From Chitinophagales bacterium (lineage in GTDB: Bacteria; Bacteroidota; Bacteroidia; Chitinophagales; UBA2359), in NCBI GenBank assembly GCA_020629335.1, contig JAHDDN010000268.1, positions 1 to 7,310 of the forward strand: a stretch of DNA of 7,310 nucleotides, in the 5' to 3' direction. How positions within the stretch are numbered: position 1 is the first letter of the stretch; every line of letters starts with the position of its first letter. The translations under genes were made by a program, and so were the position numbers. The notes below the pieces were generated by a model. That model ran no database searches. It saw nothing but the letters and a program-made list of their open reading frames with translations, and had not been told where the DNA came from. Positions 1 through 5,603 of the stretch are shown piece after piece.

Positions 1-4
1 ACAT

Positions 5-35
5 TCCGCTCACCGAGCGAAGCCGAGGTGAGGGA
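5..35. repeat. Short REP-like palindrome at the window edge
   Basis: CTCACC (9-14) pairs with GGTGAG (27-32). Across a bulged G8 the stem continues with TCC (5-7) against GGA (33-35). The loop GAGCGAAGCCGA resembles the GAGCGnAGTCGA core of small palindromic repeats scattered in many bacterial genomes; that resemblance is from memory. Read on the minus strand it contains CATCCCTCAC, which resembles CCATCCCTAAGCC at 5461-5473, so it may also be the end of a related intergenic repeat. The hairpin is seen directly, but the family assignment is uncertain. Confidence 0.45.
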
Positions 36-86
36 TGCGCCAAATTAAAACAAATCTGTAAAATTAGGCAAGCTAATGAAATATTA

Positions 87-94
87 TAACTTTG
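87..94 (+). promoter_or_regulatory. Bacteroidota-type -7 promoter box
   Basis: TAACTTTG matches the Bacteroidota -7 consensus TAnnTTTG exactly. It lies 16 bases before the first in-frame ATG (110) of the hydrolase fragment. I see no convincing TTTG-type -33 element at the expected distance. This is a promoter candidate from one box only. If it is active, it makes an ATG start at 110 or 116 more likely than the TTG at 92, which overlaps the box. Confidence 0.4.
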
Positions 95-109
95 TTTTTC
101 AGTTTATGT

Positions 110-541
110 ATGACTATGAAAAATTTTGATAGACCAGAATTGCCAAGTAATTGTGAAGGCCATTTTTTTCAAGTAAAGGATGGCACTCAACTCTTTGTTT
201 GTGACTATGTGCCCGTTCAAGATTATGCAGCCACGATTTTTATCATTTCAGGGATTACGGGAATTAATCACCACCAAGAAAAAGAGCTTATTGAGCAATT
301 GAGTAATGGGAAGAATAGAGTGCTTGTTATTCATCCGCGTGGAAGTGGCTATTCTGAAGGAAAGCGGGGTAATATTTCTGACTTTTCTCTTTTTATTGAT
401 GATTATATTGAAATTATTACAAAGGATAAGGATTATAAATTGCCCAAGCCCATCCTGCTTTTTGGGCATAGTATGTCTTGTGCAATATATATAATGAACA
501 TACAGGAAGAGCGACTCTTCAAAATGTCAATCATTCTTTAA
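110..541 (+). pseudogene. Alpha/beta hydrolase, N-terminal fragment (broken)
   Basis: The frame begins MTMKNFDRPELP and reads like the front of a serine-hydrolase of the Hydrolase_4 / monoacylglycerol-lipase-like alpha/beta fold group. It has VKDGTQLF, then HPRGSGYSEGKRG (the usual [DH]xRGxGxSxG turn), then DDYIEII, then the nucleophile elbow GHSM with the likely catalytic Ser at about residue 121 (codon 470-472). Similarity stops right after the elbow, at about 472-478. From there this frame only reads through another gene's DNA to a stop at 539-541. The family is usually about 270-300 residues, so more than half is missing; the acid residue and histidine cannot be in this piece. A C-terminal piece of such a hydrolase reappears at 795-932. 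ATG 116 is an equally good start. If translated, the product is probably non-functional. Confidence 0.75.
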
Positions 542-726
542 AAAATCTCGCCAAAGCAGTCAAAGAAGAAAATATCACGAGTCTCGCTATACCGAAGTTA
601 GCAACAGGCTATGGGAAGTTAGAATGGGACGATGTATTACCAATAATAACCAAAAATTTAGAAGAATTGGACATTCCAATTTATATTTATTCTACTTATG
701 TTAAAGGTCAAAAGGGGGCCGAATAG
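478..726 (+). pseudogene. Macro-domain protein, C-terminal half only
   Basis: This frame reads CNIYNEHTGRATLQN, then NVNHSLKNLAKAV, then the signature SLAIPKLATGYGKLEWDDV, then the strand IPIYIYSTY, and ends about ten residues later. This matches the second half of macro domains of the ADP-ribosylglycohydrolase type seen in TARG1 and in DarG antitoxins (PxxxxGxGxLxWxxV, with the GxG of the ADP-ribose-binding loop). The short tail suggests a stand-alone macro protein of about 150 residues rather than a long DarG. The first half, with the other ligand loop, is absent: upstream this frame hits a TAG at 469-471, and the bases there belong to the hydrolase. The only start codon is TTG at 478, with no ribosome binding site. 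It is a remnant, out of frame with the hydrolase (+1 against +2), and followed by its own terminator. Confidence 0.75.
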
Positions 727-753
727 GATTTTAGGGTACTAGAGCAACAGTAG

Positions 754-791
754 ACGGCTCCGTTCATTATTGAGCGGGGCCGTTTTCTTTT
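754..791 (+). terminator. Rho-independent terminator of the macro-domain remnant
   Basis: A 13-bp stem pairs 754-766 (ACGGCTCCGTTCA) with 771-783 (TGAGCGGGGCCGT). It has two G-U pairs and a TTAT loop, and is followed by TTTTCTTTT. It starts 27 bases after the macro-domain stop codon, where that gene's terminator would be expected. It also lies between the two hydrolase fragments, so it should block transcription from the front piece into the back piece. Confidence 0.85.
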
Positions 792-794
792 ACA

Positions 795-932
795 GAGTCA
801 AAACAAAGTGCAGAACTATTGCCAAAAGGAAGCTTAAAAATACTGGAAGATGTACCACATCCGATTGATAAAATAAATGGATCAATACTTAGCTCGATGA
901 TCGTCAATTTTATAAAAATGGGATATAATTAA
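795..932 (+). pseudogene. Alpha/beta hydrolase, C-terminal fragment (broken)
   Basis: A short open stretch ends at TAA 930-932 and reads SKQSAELLPKGSLKILED, then VPHPIDKIN, then SSMIVNFIKMGYN. This is the typical end of an alpha/beta hydrolase: a helix with xAELLP, a strand, a histidine in VPHP (codon 858-860) at the place of the catalytic His, then a final helix ending in xNFIK. It has no start codon and the frame is closed upstream by TGA at 771-773. It plausibly belongs to the same gene as the fragment at 110-477; the piece between, which should carry the catalytic acid, has been replaced by about 318 bases of macro-domain DNA. The assignment rests on motif reading of about 45 residues, so a second, different hydrolase cannot be excluded. 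Confidence 0.6.
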
Positions 933-1060
933 AATGTGCTTGAAAATCGGTATAATAAAACACTACGCAAATAGACTGCGCAGCACAACATTAACTTTGA
1001 AGTGTCAAGTAATTTGTAACTGTTAAGTATAGATGCTTTGGTGTATAAAAATAGAGATTT

Positions 1061-1083
1061 TGTTGTCAGACGACGCTCTTTTT
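1061..1083 (+). terminator. Possible weak terminator hairpin
   Basis: TGTTGT (1061-1066) pairs with ACGACG (1070-1075) around a CAG loop, including G-U pairs, and is followed after CTC by five T residues. The stem is short and partly wobble-paired, so this is a weak candidate. The surrounding 933-1196 has no coding stretch I recognise; the longest small frame (from ATG 934, about 30 codons) matches nothing known to me. Confidence 0.25.
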
Positions 1084-1085
1084 AA

Positions 1086-1108
1086 GGTTAATAGCAGCGC
1101 TATTGGCC
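1086..1108. other. 10-bp hairpin upstream of hen1
   Basis: GGTTAATAGC (1086-1095) pairs with GCTATTGGCC (1099-1108) around an AGC loop; two of the ten pairs are T-G. It sits about 90 bases before the hen1 start and is followed by an A-tract rather than T residues, so it is not an ordinary terminator on the plus strand. It could be a leader-RNA structure, an operator or a chance hairpin. Confidence 0.35.
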
Positions 1109-1196
1109 GCAAAAAAGCAGAAGTATGGCAGCAAAAGATCATTTTTAGACCCAAATTGATTTATGCTGAATAGTTACCACATAAAATTCAAAGAAA

Positions 1197-2594
1197 ATGT
1201 TACTCAATATCACAACAACTCACCAACCCGCCACAGATTTAGGCTACTTATTACACAAGCATCCCGATAGATTACAGTCGGTAGATTTAGCCATAGGGAA
1301 AGCCCATATCTTTTATCCAGAAAGTTCCGAAGAACAAACAACCGTCTCCTTACTATTAGATGTAGATCCAATTGATATGGTGAGAGGAGGAAGAAATTTA
1401 TCTGGTAAAGGCTTCTCCTTAGGGCAATATGTCAATGATAGACCCTATGTGGCGTCCTCATTTATGAGTGTGGCCATTGCTAAAGCCTTTTCTACCGCCA
1501 TGAAAGGCCAATGCAAAAAATGCCCCGAATTAGAAGGAGTCGAAATGCCTTTTGAAGTAAAGTTAAGTGTATTGCCTGCGCCTAAAGGTGGGGAATTGTT
1601 GATTAGAAAAATGTTTGAGCCACTAGGCTATGAGCTAGAATTAGAAAGACACATTTTAGATGACAAATTTGAGCAATGGGGGAAAAGTAAATACTACACC
1701 TTAACACTTAAACACAAGATCACGCTCCAAGCGCTTTTATCCCATTTATACGTATTAATCCCTGCATTGGACAATGATAAGCACTACTACGTCAGCCAAA
1801 ACGAAATCGAAAAACTCTTAGCGAAAGGCAAAGGCTGGTTAGCCGATCATCCAGAAAAGGAACAAATCACGAAGCGTTATTTATTTAATCTTCACTCACT
1901 TTCAAGACAAGCATTAAGCTTATTAAATGAGGATTCAGCTGAGGAAGAAACAAGCACAGATTTAGCCAAAGAAGCCATCAAAAGAAAAGAAACACTTCAT
2001 CAAAAACGCTTAGCCTTAGTTCTTGAAAAACTCAAAGAAACAGGAGCGACTAAAGTATTAGATTTAGGATGCGGAGAAGGCAAATTAATTAGAATGTTGC
2101 TTAAAGAAAAACAATTTTCTAAGATAACAGGTATGGACGTTTCTTACCAAGAATTAAGCAAATGTAAAGAGCGACTCTATTGGGACGAATTAGCCCCCAA
2201 ACAAAAAGAAAGAATCGATTTATTTCAAGGCGCATTGACTTATCAAGATAAACGCTTAGAAGGCTTTGATGCCGCCGCTATCGTGGAAGTCATAGAACAT
2301 TTAGATGAGAACAGATTGCAATCATTTGAAAGAGTCGTTTTTGAATGTGCTCAACCTAAGACAGTGATTTTGACCACGCCCAATAGCGAGTACAATGTAC
2401 TTTTCGAAAATATGGAAGCCAATACAATGAGACATACGGATCATAGATTTGAGTGGACGAGAAAAGAGTTTCAAGATTGGGCAAATCAAGTAGCAAAAAA
2501 TAATAATTATTCGGTGCAATTTTTTCCGATAGGAGAAGAAGCGGAGAATGTCGGTGCACCATCACAAATGGCAATATTTAAGGATGAAAAATAA
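1197..2594 (+). CDS. hen1: Hen1, RNA 3'-terminal ribose 2'-O-methyltransferase
   Basis: Bacterial Hen1 transfers a methyl group from S-adenosylmethionine to the 2'-OH of the 3'-terminal nucleotide of a cleaved, healed RNA before Pnkp seals it. At 465 residues it is full length for the family. The N-terminal half opens with the family hallmark LNITTTHQPATDLGYLLHKH and is the part known to switch on the Pnkp ligase; C106 and C109 form a CxxC pair in it. The C-terminal half is the methyltransferase, with the SAM-binding motif VLDLGCGEG around residues 287-295. The metal-binding set is complete: E364, E367 and H368 in EVIEHLD, and H416 in HTDHRFEW. The ATG at 1197 is chosen because the hallmark follows at once; no clear ribosome binding site is visible. 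It is the first gene of an operon and overlaps pnkp by 11 bases, which suggests translational coupling. Nothing suggests decay. Confidence 0.95.
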   Translation: MLLNITTTHQPATDLGYLLHKHPDRLQSVDLAIGKAHIFYPESSEEQTTVSLLLDVDPIDMVRGGRNLSGKGFSLGQYVNDRPYVASSFMSVAIAKAFSTAMKGQCKKCPELEGVEMPFEVKLSVLPAPKGGELLIRKMFEPLGYELELERHILDDKFEQWGKSKYYTLTLKHKITLQALLSHLYVLIPALDNDKHYYVSQNEIEKLLAKGKGWLADHPEKEQITKRYLFNLHSLSRQALSLLNEDSAEEETSTDLAKEAIKRKETLHQKRLALVLEKLKETGATKVLDLGCGEGKLIRMLLKEKQFSKITGMDVSYQELSKCKERLYWDELAPKQKERIDLFQGALTYQDKRLEGFDAAAIVEVIEHLDENRLQSFERVVFECAQPKTVILTTPNSEYNVLFENMEANTMRHTDHRFEWTRKEFQDWANQVAKNNNYSVQFFPIGEEAENVGAPSQMAIFKDEK

Positions 2595-5163
2595 AATTAA
2601 AATACCCGAATTATCATTGGTATTAATGATTGGTGCCTCTGGTTCAGGAAAAAGTACCTTTGCTAAAAAGCATTTTGGCAAACACGAAGTTGTATCATCA
2701 GATGTATGCAGAGGCATGGTCTCTAATGATGAAAATAACTTAAGCGCAACCAATGATGCATTTGATGTCTTAAACTACATCATCGGCAAAAGATTAAAGA
2801 ACGGTCATTTGACTGTTGTAGATGCGACCAATGTACAAGCAGAATCTCGAAAAAAGTTAATCCGATTAGCGAGAGAATATCATACCCTTCCCGTAGCTAT
2901 TGTATTGGATATACCTCAAAAAATCTGTGAGGAAAGAAATGCCAATCGCACAGATAGAAAGTTAAGCGGCCATGTCATTAGACAGCAAAAACTCCAACTC
3001 AAAAGATCTATCAGAGGATTGAAAAAAGAAGGATTTAGAAAAATCTATATTTTGAAATCAGAGGAAGAAGTGGAAAGCCTTACTGAAATTATCAGAGAGA
3101 AATTATACAATGACAGAAAAGAAATTTACGGGCCTTTTGATATCATTGGAGACATTCACGGCTGCTATGAAGAGACTATTTTATTGTTGGAGAAATTAAA
3201 TTACACCATAGAAAGCGTCGCAGATAATGGAAGTAATTATGGAATAAAAGTCGCGCATCCCGAAAATCGTCAAGTCATCTTTTTGGGTGATTTAGTAGAT
3301 CGTGGTCCTAACTCTCCAGCGGTTTTAAAATTGGTGATGAGTATGGTACGCAGCGGAACCGCATTATGTGTACCTGGCAATCACGATATGAAATTGCACA
3401 AAAAATTAAAAGGAAAAAACGTATCTCTCAATCATGGCTTGGAAGAAACAATGAAACAGTTGGCTAATGAATCCCCAGATTTTTTAGCTGATGTTAAAGA
3501 GTTTTTGTACAGCTTAATCAGTCATCTTGTTTTAGATGATGGCAAATTGGTGGTCTCCCATGCAGGGATCAAAGAAGAAATGCAAGGCAGAGGTTCAGGC
3601 GCAGTAAGAGCCTTTTGCATGTACGGCGAAACGACTGGAGAAACGGATGAATTTGGTTTGCCTGTTAGATATAATTGGGCATCAGAATACAGAGGAAAAG
3701 CCAAAGTTATTTATGGACATACGCCTGTGCCTAAAGCAGAGTGGTTGAATAATACCATCAATGTAGATACAGGCTGTGTCTTTGGAGGCGAATTAACCGC
3801 TTTGCGTTATCCAGAAGAAACTTTGGTAGCGGTTAAGGCAGCGAAGGTATATTCAGAACCAGTTAAGCCCATTGAAGAAGCAGGAGAAACCAATTTAAGC
3901 CACCAACAAGCCTATGATGATTTATTAAACATAGAGGATGTCATCGGAAAGCGAATTGTGCAAACCAGATTGCGAAATAATTTGACGATCAAAGAAGAAA
4001 ATTCCATCGCTGCTTTGGAAGTGATGAGTCGTTTTGCCATTAATCCCAAGTGGTTGATTTATTTACCGCCGACCATGTCGCCCTGTGCTACCAGTGAGTT
4101 GTCCAACTATTTAGAGCATCCAACGCAAGCGATTAATTACTACAAAAGGAGAGGGGTGAAGCAAGTAATTTGCGAAGAAAAACATATGGGTTCAAGAGCT
4201 ATCTTAGTGGTCTGCAAAAATGAAGAAACTGTCCTCAATCGATTTGGAATTACTAATGAAGGAATCGGTATTTGCTACACCAGAACAGGCCGAAACTTCT
4301 TTAATGATAAAGCTTTAGAAAAAGAATTTTTAGCTAGAGTACAAGCTGCTTTAAGCCAATCAAATTTTTGGGAAAAATTCAATACTGATTGGATCTGTTT
4401 AGATGCCGAATTAATGCCTTGGTCTGCCAAAGCACAATCCTTATTGAAGGAGCAGTACGCATCTGTCGGTGCCTCCGCCAGCAATTCCTTAGTAGCCGTT
4501 GAGGAAGCACTTGCGCAAACGAAGGCAAGAGGCATTGAAGGAGTGAGTACGCTCTTAGATAAATTCAGCTATCAAAAAAAAGCCGTCTCTCAATTTATTG
4601 ATGCCTACAGAAATTACTGTTGGGAAGTAAAATCCGTTGAAGATTATAAATTAGCGCCCTTCCATATCTTAGCGACTGAAGGGGCAGTTCATACAGATAA
4701 AGACCATCAATGGCATATGGAAACAATCAAGGAAATCGCACAAGCCGATGAAAATATATTCCAAGCAACGCCCTACAAAATAATTGAAACCAATGATCCC
4801 GAAAGCATTCAAGAAGCCATCAATTGGTGGAAAAATAGGACCGATAATGGGGGAGAGGGCATGGTCGTAAAGCCATTAAACTTCATCGCCTATAGCAAAG
4901 AAGGATTAATCCAGCCAGCCATAAAATGCCGAGGCAGCGAATACCTCCGAATCATCTATGGACCCGAATACGATATGCCCGAAAATTTATCCAGATTAAA
5001 GAAGCGAGGCTTATCCAGAAAACGCTCCTTAGCCATCCGAGAATTCGCCTTAGGCATAGAAGGCTTAGAACGTTTCGTCCGAAAAGAACCCCTCAGAAGG
5101 ATACATGAAAGTGTGTTTGGGGTCTTGGCTTTGGAAAGTGAGGAAGTAGATCCTCGATTGTGA
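2584..5163 (+). CDS. pnkp: Pnkp, RNA end-healing and sealing enzyme (kinase-phosphatase-ligase)
   Basis: This three-module RNA repair enzyme partners with Hen1. From ATG 2584 it has 859 residues. Module 1 is the 5'-OH polynucleotide kinase: P-loop GASGSGKST (17-25, with K23 and S24) and SSDVCR (D40, R43). Module 2 is the 2',3'-phosphatase of the metallophosphoesterase class: GDIHG (D190, H192), GDLVDRG (D236, D239, R240), GNHD (N266, H267), SHAG (H326) and YGHT (H379). Module 3 is the ATP-dependent ligase/adenylyltransferase: KHMGSR with likely AMP-accepting K533, LDAELMPW (E609), GEGMVVKP (E758, K763) and KCRGSEYLRIIYG (K781). All expected catalytic residues are present. An upstream in-frame ATG at 2548 would add 12 residues inside hen1. 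I prefer 2584 because family members begin close to IKIPELSLV; an AGGAGAAG stretch at 2531-2538 keeps 2548 possible. I see no frameshift or other sign of damage. Confidence 0.95.
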   Translation: MKNKIKIPELSLVLMIGASGSGKSTFAKKHFGKHEVVSSDVCRGMVSNDENNLSATNDAFDVLNYIIGKRLKNGHLTVVDATNVQAESRKKLIRLAREYHTLPVAIVLDIPQKICEERNANRTDRKLSGHVIRQQKLQLKRSIRGLKKEGFRKIYILKSEEEVESLTEIIREKLYNDRKEIYGPFDIIGDIHGCYEETILLLEKLNYTIESVADNGSNYGIKVAHPENRQVIFLGDLVDRGPNSPAVLKLVMSMVRSGTALCVPGNHDMKLHKKLKGKNVSLNHGLEETMKQLANESPDFLADVKEFLYSLISHLVLDDGKLVVSHAGIKEEMQGRGSGAVRAFCMYGETTGETDEFGLPVRYNWASEYRGKAKVIYGHTPVPKAEWLNNTINVDTGCVFGGELTALRYPEETLVAVKAAKVYSEPVKPIEEAGETNLSHQQAYDDLLNIEDVIGKRIVQTRLRNNLTIKEENSIAALEVMSRFAINPKWLIYLPPTMSPCATSELSNYLEHPTQAINYYKRRGVKQVICEEKHMGSRAILVVCKNEETVLNRFGITNEGIGICYTRTGRNFFNDKALEKEFLARVQAALSQSNFWEKFNTDWICLDAELMPWSAKAQSLLKEQYASVGASASNSLVAVEEALAQTKARGIEGVSTLLDKFSYQKKAVSQFIDAYRNYCWEVKSVEDYKLAPFHILATEGAVHTDKDHQWHMETIKEIAQADENIFQATPYKIIETNDPESIQEAINWWKNRTDNGGEGMVVKPLNFIAYSKEGLIQPAIKCRGSEYLRIIYGPEYDMPENLSRLKKRGLSRKRSLAIREFALGIEGLERFVRKEPLRRIHESVFGVLALESEEVDPRL

Positions 5164-5174
5164 TTGGTGTATTC

Positions 5175-5238
5175 GTTATTAGTTGAATCGTGTATTAGTG
5201 TATTGGTTTACTACCTAATATACTAATCAACTAATAAC
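5175..5238. repeat. AT-rich long hairpin directly after pnkp
   Basis: A perfect 12-bp inverted repeat, GTTATTAGTTGA (5175-5186) and TCAACTAATAAC (5227-5238), encloses a second stem, ATTAGTGTATT (5194-5204) against AATATACTAAT (5217-5227) with one G-T pair. The two stems share base 5227, so they are alternatives at that point. It begins 12 bases after the pnkp stop. It lacks the GC-rich stem and T-run of a normal terminator. Degenerate TTAGT/ACTAAT hairpins of this kind occur between genes in Bacteroidota, as far as I recall. It may end or protect the pnkp message, or be a small repeat. Confidence 0.65.
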
Positions 5239-5253
5239 TATTTAACTAAATTT

Positions 5254-5473
5254 GGGGCTTCCCCATTTCTATTTTTCATTCGTCAGTAGGGGCGCTACCT
5301 ATGTGTGCGCCCACGAATGAAAAATAGAAATGGGTCGGGCTGTCCGTTCTTATGTGGCTGTTCGGCGGCTACTCCACTAAGGCATATTTGTCTGCCACTG
5401 CGTGGCCAGCCTGCATCTGCCTAAGTTCCGTAAGCCCCCTCTCGACGCCACATACCACTACCATCCCTAAGCC
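5254..5473 (+). other. GC-rich structured intergenic element (repeat or non-coding RNA candidate)
   Basis: About 220 bases without a gene stand out: by hand count 5281-5480 is about 55% G+C in AT-rich surroundings. Nested complementary segments suggest a folded RNA or single-stranded DNA. They are a 22-bp perfect inverted repeat (5262-5283 with 5313-5334); TATGTGGC 5351-5358 with GCCACATA 5447-5454; and inside that a stacked arm of GC/GC (5365-5366, 5413-5414), GGCT/AGCC (5367-5370, 5408-5411), CCAC/GTGG (5374-5377, 5402-5405) and GGCA/TGCC (5381-5384, 5393-5396). GGGGCTT (5254-5260) can also pair at long range with AAGCCCC (5432-5438), or its last five bases with AAGCC (5469-5473). The phrases GGGGCTTCCCC, GGTCGGGCTGTCCG and CCATCCCTAAGCC resemble a repeat I recall from Bacteroidota intergenic regions. 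Strand is given by that resemblance. Function is unknown. Confidence 0.6.
5262..5334. repeat. Perfect 22-bp inverted repeat with inner stem
   Basis: The arms 5262-5283 and 5313-5334 are exact reverse complements of each other, with a 29-base spacer. The spacer itself holds GGGCGC (5290-5295) pairing with GCGCCC (5307-5312). The arms are AT-rich (mainly T/A runs with a GGG/CCC end), whereas the flanks are GC-rich, so this looks like a hairpin module set into the larger structured element. Twenty-two perfect pairs in a gene-free region imply selection, recent origin or both. Confidence 0.85.
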
Positions 5474-5552
5474 GATCCTTCCTCTTCATTTAGGCTACAC
5501 ACCTTAATAACAAAATACCTATCTTAATAATTACTAATCATGTATTATTTAC

Positions 5553-5560
5553 TATATTTG
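5553..5560 (+). promoter_or_regulatory. Bacteroidota-type -7 box for purK-purE
   Basis: TATATTTG matches TAnnTTTG exactly and lies 43 bases before the purK ATG. This gives a plausible leader of about 35-40 bases. No clear -33 TTTG is seen upstream. The leader holds a small hairpin, GGTAG (5565-5569) with CTACC (5575-5579). The remaining stretch between the structured element and this box (5474-5552) is AT-rich and shows nothing else. Confidence 0.5.
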
Positions 5561-5603
5561 AGCCGGTAGAAGGACTACCCAACAAAATAAAGAAAGATAC
5601 AAC

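Noticed and set aside
92..726. A hydrolase-macro domain fusion protein as a new enzyme
   Set aside because: The two parts are in different frames (+2 and +1), the hydrolase frame stops at 541, and the macro domain lacks its first half. This is gene debris, not a designed fusion.
478..726. A working DarG-like antitoxin
   Set aside because: Only the C-terminal half of the macro fold is present, the only start is a TTG without a ribosome binding site, and no DarT toxin gene is in the window.
976..983. Palindrome CTGCGCAG as an operator
   Set aside because: Eight bases is too short to support a regulator site without other copies or a known regulator.
934..1026. A small protein-coding gene of about 30 codons (start ATG 934)
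   Set aside because: No ribosome binding site, no recognisable motif, and composition like the surrounding non-coding DNA.
791..1196. Integron attC sites explaining the gene mosaic
   Set aside because: I looked for GTTRRRY/RYYYAAC-type cores around the junctions and hairpins and did not find a convincing pair; no integrase is in the window.
5175..5473. A CRISPR array or tandem repeats
   Set aside because: The repeats here are inverted, not directly repeated with regular spacers.
5254..5603. A purine riboswitch controlling purK-purE
   Set aside because: The paired segments do not have the conserved three-way junction and loop bases of the purine riboswitch, the element ends about 130 bases before the ATG, and a -7 box lies in between, so it is probably not part of the purEK transcript.
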